In this document: one piece after another, positions 56,656 to 64,000 of the stretch
Position numbering within the stretch: position 1 is the first letter of the stretch
How the letters are laid out: each line of letters opens with the position of its first letter
Assembly (NCBI GenBank): GCA_947471745.1
Contig: CANJKZ010000142.1
Location: 3,092,501-3,156,500 of the forward strand
Direction: 5' to 3'
Source of the DNA: Closterium sp. Naga37s-1
Taxonomy: Eukaryota; Streptophyta; Zygnematophyceae; Desmidiales; Closteriaceae
DNA: 64,000 nucleotides
Notes under the pieces: model-generated
What the model was told of the DNA's origin: nothing
The model's database searches: none
The model's input: only the letters and a program-made list of their open reading frames with translations
Position numbers and translations under genes: made by a program

Positions 56656-57249
56656 TCAGAATCTTGAGTATAATAACACACTCCAACATTTCATTGTGAT
56701 CCAACGCTGCATCTTCTTGATGTGTTGGTCCCACATGACGGTCACCTCCCTCTGCAATTGTGCACGCCGATCCCACCGTCGGGATGGGGACGCTGTCGAG
56801 TTCCACAGCCCCACCATCTGCATCCCCTGCGTGCATATCACACAAGGCGAGTACTCACTGTTTTTTTTTCACGAGATTGGTATGGGGTTTCCGCTTCCTC
56901 GAGTTTTGTGCATGTTTTCTTGGCTGGATGTATGGTTAAAGCGGCTTACTAACCTTTCATCCCCATTCCATATCTCACCTTGTGTGCGCATTTCCTCGAA
57001 CGCCTTGCCTTTCCGGGGCCCACCCCACCCATTTCCAGCAACGGGGCGTAATCGTCCGCGATGATCCTCCTTGTAGGCAGGGAAGTCGTATACAAGCCCC
57101 TTGAGTTCACGATCAGCCTTCCCCATTATCGTGGTCACCGCGTTCACACCATCGTTCGCCCGCGAATCAAACTGACGCCCGTATGACTCCAGATGTAGCT
57201 CTGCCGTCGCTACCGCATTCGCCCCATTCGCACCTGGATGGGGATTCAC
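56656..57249 (-). other. Possible upstream exons of the transposase gene
   Basis: Two minus-strand segments look coding: one containing TASPSRRWDRRAQLQREV after an acceptor-like GCACGCAG, and one from 57249 containing YGRQFDSRANDGVNAVTTIM that ends at a donor-like ACAAG-GTGAGA near 56980. They could be 5' exons of the neighbouring transposase or a separate gene. No domain recognised. Confidence 0.35.
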
Positions 57250-57600
57250 GTGGATAAAATGCAGCTTGGTTGCACGATCGTTGTATGAGGATGTACAAAC
57301 CCCTGGTTATTAGCGCACATGCAACAGCAATCACCACGCGTTCCCACTATCCATAAACATTCACCAGCTTCTTTTGCTGCCCGCATAAGCCGTTTGCATG
57401 CAGCCGGAGCATTCATCATAAAGTAGTAGAGAACATCTGCAGTCGTCGCAACGTTCTCGCCTCCCATCAGTGCCGACAACCCGCACCGCTGGAGGCATAT
57501 GACAGGGCGCATATGCTTTGATATTCCGTGCATAGGCTTGTCATGCTCCTTGCTGAGCTCTTTCGCCGGATGGTCCCCGTCCGGGGCCACATCATTTGTG
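57250..57600 (-). other. Open frame of unknown nature
   Basis: A minus-strand frame (57590-57246) with Cys-rich stretch (GTRGDCCCMC) and a start near 57590. It may belong to the same transposon as the transposase. No family recognised. Confidence 0.25.
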
Positions 57601-57659
57601 AGCCTGCGATAGAGGGAGGGCAGGGGGGGGGGGGGGGGGTTGGGGTGTGCAAAAAAGTC

Positions 57660-58470
57660 TGTGAATGTGTGCTGGAATGAATGCCTATGGCAGGGAAGCC
57701 CAAGGCGGGTAAGCTCAGGCAGGGAAGCACAGGGCAGGGAAGCCCAGGGCAGGGAAGCCCAGGGCGGGTAAGCCCAAGGTGGGTCAGCTCAGGGCAGGGA
57801 AGCCCAAGCCAGGGAAGCCCAGGGCGGGTAAGCTCAGGCAGGTAAGCCTAGGCCAGGGAAGCCCAGGGCAGGGAAGCCCAGGGCATGGAAGCTCAGGCCT
57901 CAAAATGCCCAGGGCAGGGAAGCCCAAGGGAGGGAAGCCCAGGGCAGAAAAGCCCAGGGCGGGGAAGCTCAGGTAGGGAAGCACAAGGCAGGAAAGCCCA
58001 GGGCAGGGAAGCCCAGGGCAGGTAAGCCCAAGGCAGGTAAGCCCAAGGCGGGTCAGCTCAGGGCAGGGAAGCCCAAGCCAGGGAAGCCTAGGGCGGGTAA
58101 GCTCAGGCAGGTAAGCCTAGGCCAGGGAAGCCCAGGGCAGGGAAGCCCAGGGCATGGAAGCTCAGGCCTCAAAATGCCCAGGGCAGGGAAGCCCAAAGGA
58201 AAGAAGCCCAGGGCAGGGAAGCCCAGGGCATGGAAGCCCAAGGCGGGGAAGCTCAGGTAGGGAAGCCCAGGGCAGGAAAGCCCAGGGCAGGTAAGCCCAG
58301 GGCAGGGAAGCCCAGGGCAGGTAAGCCCAGGGCAGGAAAGCCCAGGGCAGGTAAGCCCAGGGCAGGGAAGCCCAAGGCAGGGGAACCTCAGGGCAGGGGA
58401 AGCTCAGGGCAGGGGAAGCTCAGGGCAGGGGAAGCTCAGGGCAGGGGAAGCTCAGGGCAGAGAAGCCCAA
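57660..58470 (+). repeat. 15-bp minisatellite with a 269-bp higher-order duplication
   Basis: Tandem units of GCCCAGGGCAGGGAA and variants. A block starting at 57784 (GTCAGCTCAGGGCAGG, running to about 57976) is repeated almost exactly at 58053, offset 269 bp. ORFs with GKPRA repeats are artefacts. A G-homopolymer precedes it near 57626. Confidence 0.9.
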
Positions 58471-60392
58471 GAGGATTGTGCCTTTTGTGAGAGGCGAAAG
58501 CGTCACTCTATCCAGATATTAGAGCATGGCGGTGGGAGCGCCGTGGCGCAGTGTGCCTGTACCTCTCAAGAGTGACAAATGTGCCAATGCACTGGCATGG
58601 TGTTATGCCATGTGGGGGGGTATGGGACCATTTCCAAATCCGACCGAAGGTGCTTACTTCACTGGCATGGTGCGTGATTGGTGATGCATGCTCCAATACG
58701 GACCTGCCTGAGATGTTTTTTTGACGCCGACGAGCCATCGGTGCTGCGGATTTGGGTGGCAACTGTATTTAAACTATGCTGCTCCGTGTACAGGTGGTTC
58801 ACGCCTTGCTCCTTCCTACAACGACTGCTAAACCAACCTCTTACGCTCCGTTTTCGAGCGTCCTTAGTGATGCGTAATGGCGCTGCATGGAGACCCTAAT
58901 CAAGAGCAATACGACCGTGCGGGAGTTTCAGCTGAGAGGCGCACGGGTGCGCTCTGCCATATACTACGTGGGGCGCGCTTTGTTCGATGGGACCTGCGTT
59001 TATGGCGCAAGTTGCGCATTAGCTACCCTTTTCAACCCTGGCAAATGCTTATGTACTCTGTCCTCTAAGACCTAGATGTTCTGGGTGCTTGTCTGTTATC
59101 GGCGAGTTGAATGCGGCATGATAATAGCGTTTTCTCCGCTTTTTTTATTCAGCAGGTGGGTGTGGGAGTGGTGTGTCGAATTGGTTTGTGTACAAGGCGC
59201 ACCTAGGGTTGTGTCCGAAGTGTGGTGGTTGGTACGCCAAACTTGTGTTATGTTTTTGACCACAAATTGGTTCTTCACTGTGATTGGGTATCATTCAGCT
59301 GCGGACAACAAGCTTTCGCCACCCCCAAAATCGCCAATTTCGCTCATGCGGTACCCCACTTCCAACACCCTTCCCCTTGGAAGTCTCTCGCCAGGCTCAT
59401 CCCCCCCCATCAAGATTACTATTGTTGTGCAATTTGGGCCTTGAGCTTTAAAGCGAGTGCTTCAGGCGTTGGGAAAATGAAAAAAATTGCACTGTTCATT
59501 CGAGTCGACCGAAAAAAGTGCTACCAAATGTAAAGGGCTTGCTACGCAACCCAATAAAATACAGATTGAACTTTAGGATTTGCACCAAATGCAACACGCT
59601 CTATAGAGGTTACTGAAGGTGAGGCAGATAAGCGTGCCTCTGGCTGACACGATTAGCGTGCCACAGCGTGTCAAGCGTCGCAGCGCGTGTGAAAATGCAA
59701 ATATCAGCGTGTCAGGAACAGCTAAATCCGATTACGAAACACATCGCACGCTTCGCTAAGGTGGACGACGTCGCAGGCGATTTTCGTGTTTGTTGGCTGG
59801 CGAACACAACACGAAAATCAAACAGTGGCCGGCAGAGACACGGAAGCTCTCTCTGAAGTCGAACATGGTTGGCAGATTTGATGGGTTGGTCGCTTGGTTC
59901 CCTCGCGACAGGCAAGAATCTGTCGTAGAACCGCTGGGAATTTCTCCCAACCTAGCGTCAGGTCATGCAGCCCAGTTTGACACCCAGCCACGTTCTGATC
60001 CGAAACCAAACCTTTTTTGACCCCAGAACAGCCCACCAGCCGACTCTCTTATCGGATCGGGCTGGGCCTGGCTCGACCAAGAGCATATCATACCCAGCCG
60101 ATGGTTTGGAGGAGGGGGGGGGGGAGCACACAGAGGCAAATTTTCCTACTTGGCGGGCATTCTCGGGGACCGCGTTGCGGCAAATTTTCCTACATAGCCA
60201 ACCTACCGCGGATTCACTTTCCCCATCCACTTTTGTTGTTGCGACTGAAAGATCCTCGGTAAGCGCGAAGTAAACCCTAATTCAATTTGCTTCTGTTGTA
60301 ACATCCCAATCGAAACCTTTCCCATCAACCACAACCACCCTAGTTTCATGACAAGAAGAGCACTTCATGCAGCCTTGCTGCCCTCGTCTTCC
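58471..60392. other. Region upstream of the glycosyltransferase pair
   Basis: No confident gene. A short frame at 58887-59075 contains LIKSNTTVREFQLRG, faintly like a leucine-rich repeat, too little to call. Repeats of AGCGTG and GTGTCA occur at 59630-59710. Confidence 0.45.
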
Positions 60393-61820
60393 ATGGCGCC
60401 TACCTTAATCTCCACAGGTTATCGTATGTGCGGCTCCTCCAAGGCCGCAATCCTCCTTCGCCTCGTTCTCGCTTGTGCAGTCTCTGCACTCGTAGTCTTT
60501 GTGTCCCTATGTTACTGGAGCATTTTCGGTGTGAACCTCTCGCCGCAGGCGGAGGAGTTCCGGGATTCATGGGATTCGTGCGTGACGCAGCGCGCGGGCC
60601 ATCTGTTCAAGCTGAACATGCTGTCGGACCTGCATTCGCAGAAGTGCACGAATCTGGTTGAAGCCGCCGTCGCCAAAGGGGAGGCTTTGATGGCGCGCGG
60701 GCGGGACCTGCGCAAACGCGGGGAGACGGAGGTTGCGGACGGCTGCGCGGTGAAGTACGACGCGAGCGCGGATCCGTGGGACAGCCATCCGCTGCCTAGC
60801 GACATGTTCTCCCAGTCGGGTTGCAAGCTGGAGTGGGTTATTTACTCCTCGGAATGCGGGGTGAACATGGTGCGCCTCGCGGATTTCGCGCACATGGCGG
60901 GCATCAGCTTCTCAATCATCGGAAGCCGCCAGCCCTGGACGGGCCAAGGCGGCCGCCTGCGCGCCATCCGCGACTTCCTCGCGGCGCTGCCGCGCGATCG
61001 CGTCGTGATCACCACCGACGCCGACGACGTCTTTCTCATGCCGCACCCCAAATGCCGCCCGCAAAACTTCCTCGACGCCTTCTTCGCGCTCAACGCGCCC
61101 GTTGTTTTCGGCGCGGAGATATTCTGCTGGCCGGATTGGAAGAAGCTAGAGCCGTACTTTCCTCATAAAAGAAATTCGTCCGTGAATCGGTTTCTTAACG
61201 CGGGAGCGTATGGCGGGTACGCGTGGGCGCTGGCGGAGATCATCGATCTGATCTACGTGCGCGACTGCATGCAGGACCAGCGCGGGTTCATCCTCGCGTT
61301 CCTCGCGCAGCAGTACCTCTTCCGCGACATGCCGCTCGCGCCCAACCCAGACCCCGCCGCCGTGCGCGCTTCGTGGGAATCGCCGAGCGACGTGGCCGAG
61401 GCGGTGCGCGCGCAGGCGGAGGCGGCGAAGTCGGCGAGCAGAGCGGCGTGGCGGAACAACCGCACGGTGCTGTACGACTCCGATATGTCGCCGTTCCACC
61501 GCCTGCCCGCCAAGCCAAAGCAGCGCGTAATGGACGAAGCGAGGCGAGCGGGGCACAGGAACGCGGCGGCGGTAATGGCGGCGCCGTTCATTAAACTGGA
61601 CCATTACAGCTCGCTGTTCATGCACCTGGGTGGACTCAAGTGGGGCAACTTCACGATTCTGGGTACAGGGGAGCAGGCGCTGGTGCGACAGGTTATTTCG
61701 GGGGGTGAGGCATGCATCTTGCACCAGCAGGGGAATAAGCTCACCAATATCTCCATGACGCATATAATGAAGGAGACCGGGTTGGAGGAGCTGAGAGAGG
61801 CGAAAGGGTATGTTCCCTAA
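60393..61820 (+). CDS. PLOD/LH3-like glycosyltransferase, type II membrane protein (copy 1)
   Basis: Intronless frame of 475 codons from ATG 60393 to TAA 61818-61820. An in-frame ATG at 60348 exists, but 60393 is chosen because its context (CCATGGCGCC) and following residues are conserved in the next copy. Residues 18-45 form one hydrophobic segment after a short basic tail, as in Golgi/ER type II glycosyltransferases. The catalytic domain has VITTDADDVFLMP with a DxD-type metal site at Asp209-Asp212, RFLNAGAYGGYAWALAEI near 266-283, and DQRGF with Asp295-Gln296, resembling the glycosyltransferase domain of procollagen lysyl hydroxylases (PLOD). That family transfers glucose or galactose from UDP-sugars to hydroxylysine-linked sites. 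No lysyl hydroxylase domain is present, so the acceptor is unknown. Confidence 0.82.
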   Translation: MAPTLISTGYRMCGSSKAAILLRLVLACAVSALVVFVSLCYWSIFGVNLSPQAEEFRDSWDSCVTQRAGHLFKLNMLSDLHSQKCTNLVEAAVAKGEALMARGRDLRKRGETEVADGCAVKYDASADPWDSHPLPSDMFSQSGCKLEWVIYSSECGVNMVRLADFAHMAGISFSIIGSRQPWTGQGGRLRAIRDFLAALPRDRVVITTDADDVFLMPHPKCRPQNFLDAFFALNAPVVFGAEIFCWPDWKKLEPYFPHKRNSSVNRFLNAGAYGGYAWALAEIIDLIYVRDCMQDQRGFILAFLAQQYLFRDMPLAPNPDPAAVRASWESPSDVAEAVRAQAEAAKSASRAAWRNNRTVLYDSDMSPFHRLPAKPKQRVMDEARRAGHRNAAAVMAAPFIKLDHYSSLFMHLGGLKWGNFTILGTGEQALVRQVISGGEACILHQQGNKLTNISMTHIMKETGLEELREAKGYVP

Positions 61821-63052
61821 AAGATTGAGGTTTAGGCGAATGTCAAGGTCATCGATTTCTGCGGGCTGCGGTTTCTCCTGCTGCTGCTGTTGCTTCTGCA
61901 TCTCAACAGCTGCCAAAAATGTTGGCTGCTATTTCTGCTGCTTCTGTTTCTGCAGCACTATGCAGCGACATTGGGTAGCTACTCTGCTAGGTTGGTGTTT
62001 GGCAAGTGGAGTAACGGATACATAGTACCCAGGAAAGCAGGAAAATTGCAGGCCGTGTAAGTGGGTGTGCTTTCAAATGAAGTGTGCTGGAGAGAGGGAG
62101 ATGTGGAGGAGGGTGCTCTAGGCTCTAGCTGTGCACACGCTGCATGGTGAGCTTGTGGCGGTTGTGCTGGTAAGTGTGGGACTGCAGAATACACACAAAA
62201 TGGCAGACTTGTAATGCTTCCTATTCTCCTACATATAGGACTTGGGAGACTATCCGTAGGACCCTTTAGATACTTAATTTTATGTATCATAACTTTAAGA
62301 AGTAGTGAAATAGAAACTTGCAAGAATGGTTCGCCAAACCTTCGACCTAACATCTCTAATGCGTCAGATACACATCGGCCAACATGGTTGGGTTCGGCCT
62401 TTCCAATTCGTTGCCGGAATTCTCCCTCCCTCTTATACGTGTATCCACGTGCTGCGCCAGCCTAGCTGGAAAGATTCAACTAGGCGACAGTTCAATGCGA
62501 TTCAACCCTCACAGTTCAATGCGATTTATGTACAAAAGCACATTCCCTGTATTGAAGTGTCGGGAATATCCCAGCGGTGTGCCTCAGCCCGTTGCATACG
62601 AGCAACTTCCGGTCGCTTCCCGTAATTTCAAGGCTTGTCTCGGGGTAACTCAGCGTCGTAATTCTGTTCCCAGGCCAACTGACATGTCGTGCCAGCGTGA
62701 ATTCAGCCAGCCCCCCAGACGGGGGTTTCGCTCGCACGTGCTCACCTTGGGAGTGGATACGCCTACCTCGTTACCCACCGAGTTGTGTAAACAATTGGGT
62801 ACGAACGACAGTTGGGATAGAACCGAAGCGCCCCCCCCACCACCTTTACTGTACCCGATTCCCCAGCCCGATCAACATGCTGAACGCCATTCCCAGACCA
62901 GTCCTCTCACTAAAACAAGTAGCGTCGAACCTCCCTCCCGTGGTGATTTTGAGCAAACATATCCTTGCTCCCAGCAGGAAGCAGCCCCTCCAGCATCTCC
63001 CAGGGTTTGTGCTATTACATCCTTATCAACCACTAAACACACAGTTCTAGGA
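61821..63052. other. Spacer between the two glycosyltransferase genes
   Basis: Holds the 3' untranslated region of copy 1 (with a CTGCTGCTGTTGCTTCTGC-like trinucleotide stretch near 61880) and the promoter side of copy 2. No other gene recognised. Confidence 0.5.
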
Positions 63053-63147
63053 AAGTTTAATCTTCGATGTTTTCCGCCTGTGGCAGTCGTGCAGTCCTCT
63101 CCCATGGCGCCTACTTCAAGTTTAATCTCCGATGTTTACCGCCTGTG
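63053..63147 (+). repeat. 65-bp-spaced duplication around the start of copy 2
   Basis: A 30-bp sequence beginning AAGTTTAATC at 63053 recurs at 63118 with two differences, so the ATG at 63104 lies between the two copies. The first copy adds an upstream ATG (63067) in another frame. Confidence 0.75.
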
Positions 63148-64000
63148 CTGCTCCTCCAAGATCGCGATCGTCCTTCGCCTCGTTCTCGGATGCGCTGCCT
63201 TTGCACTCGTAGTCTTTACGTACATCTGCTATTGGACCATGGTTGCCACCAACCTCTCGCCGCAGGCGGAGGAGTTCCGGGATACATGGGATTCGTGCGT
63301 GACGCAGCGCGCGGGACATCTGTTCAAGCTGAACATGCTGTCGGACCTGCATTCGCAGAAGTGCACGAATCTGGTTGAAGCCGCCGTCGCCAAAGGGGAG
63401 GCATTGATGGCGCGCGGGCGGGACCTGCACGAACGCGGGGAGGCGGAGCAGCAGGTTGACGGGTGCGCGGTGAAGTACGACGCGAGGGCGGATCCGTGGG
63501 ATACCCATCCGCTTCCTAACGACAAGTTCTCCGAGTCAGGTTGCAAGCTGGAGTGGGTTATTTACTCCTCGGAATGCGGAGTTAACATGGTGCGCCTCGC
63601 GGATTTCGCGCACATGGCGGGCATCAGCTTCTCTGTGATCGGAAGCCGCCAGCCCTGGACGGGCCAAGGCGGCCGTTTGCGCTCCATCCGCGACTTCGTC
63701 GCGGGGCTGCCGCGCGATCGCGTCGTGATCACAACCGACGCCGACGACGTCTTTCTCATGCCGCACCCCAAATGCCGCCCGCAAAACTTCCTAGACGCCT
63801 TCTTCGCGCTCAACGCGCCGGTGGTTATCGGCGCGGAGATCTACTGCTGGCCGGATGGGAAGAAGCTAAAACCGTACTTTCCTCTTGAAGCCAACCCGAA
63901 CAGGCCAAGACACTCCGTGAATCGGTTTCCTAACGCGGGCGCTTATGTCGGGTACGCGTGGGCGCTGGCGGAGATCATCGATCTGATCTACGTGCGCGAC
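63104..64000 (+). CDS. PLOD/LH3-like glycosyltransferase (copy 2, cut by window end)
   Basis: Open frame of 299 codons from ATG 63104 to the last base. It aligns without long gaps with copy 1 and shares the N-terminal tail, the transmembrane segment, TTDADDVFLMP and YAWALAEIIDLIYVRD. Differences include a few extra residues before SVNRF and RFPNAG instead of RFLNAG (Leu to Pro). It is clearly a tandem duplicate of 60393-61820 in the same orientation. The C-terminal third, with the second Asp-Gln motif, lies beyond the window, so intactness cannot be judged. Confidence 0.8.
   Translation, partial: MAPTSSLISDVYRLCCSSKIAIVLRLVLGCAAFALVVFTYICYWTMVATNLSPQAEEFRDTWDSCVTQRAGHLFKLNMLSDLHSQKCTNLVEAAVAKGEALMARGRDLHERGEAEQQVDGCAVKYDARADPWDTHPLPNDKFSESGCKLEWVIYSSECGVNMVRLADFAHMAGISFSVIGSRQPWTGQGGRLRSIRDFVAGLPRDRVVITTDADDVFLMPHPKCRPQNFLDAFFALNAPVVIGAEIYCWPDGKKLKPYFPLEANPNRPRHSVNRFPNAGAYVGYAWALAEIIDLIYVRD

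Noticed and set aside
58887-59075. Leucine-rich-repeat gene
   Set aside because: Only one short LRR-like phrase is visible, with no neighbouring repeats or splice pattern.
61821-62060. C-terminal extension of the glycosyltransferase past its TAA
   Set aside because: The downstream frame has another stop soon after and is dominated by trinucleotide repeats.

Overview
The window looks like nuclear DNA of a GC-rich eukaryote. Genes have spliceosomal introns, most repeats are Ty1/copia retrotransposons primed from an initiator-tRNA-Met-type site (TGGTATCAGAGC and variants), and the few host-like genes are a type II membrane glycosyltransferase pair and a cytochrome P450 reductase relic. A streptophyte green alga (Closterium-like charophyte) would fit the copia gag-pol style and base composition, but this is an inference. 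No rRNA, tRNA or CRISPR locus was seen.

Positions 1-43370 are almost entirely nested mobile elements. Most boundaries are fixed by matching LTR pairs and 5-bp target duplications. In order: A (222-7705, complete copia, identical 132-bp LTRs, duplication acacc); B (7960-9919, LTR element without gag-pol, attac); a broken hAT transposase gene (18467 down to 10317, minus strand) split by copia C (13252-18211, minus strand, gcgaa); G (19595-19873, copia 3' end only); an old copia F (19874-20896 and 30721-35334) split by copia E (20897-30720, ccgag). E itself contains D (22465-24383, minus strand, no gag-pol, ctgct) and a 672-bp hAT-type MITE (27401-28072). Next come H (35696-38069, internally deleted copia with a new gag/RNase H fusion ORF) inside a probable TIR element, a solo LTR of the F family (38531-38939), and I (39068-43370, deleted copia, ggcgc) split by J (40814-42409, no gag-pol, ctgaa).

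Positions 43371-53290 are mainly low-complexity and tandem-repeat DNA, including two different 19-bp minisatellites. The larger ends just before exons of a decayed NADPH-cytochrome P450 reductase-like gene. Positions 53294-57250 (minus strand) carry a spliced Kolobok/Mutator-like DDE transposase gene whose intron is filled by a minisatellite. A 15-bp minisatellite with a 269-bp higher-order duplication follows at 57660-58470.

Positions 60393-64000 hold two tandem, intronless, highly similar genes for PLOD/LH3-like glycosyltransferases. The second runs off the window.

The most novel signals are non-coding. Autonomous and non-autonomous LTR elements share a post-PBS hairpin with covarying stems followed by a GGGCCCACC box, and the three gag-less elements B, D and J share an array of strong GC hairpins although their LTRs differ. 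Both look like RNA packaging, dimerisation or priming structures that could let the gag-less elements use copia proteins.
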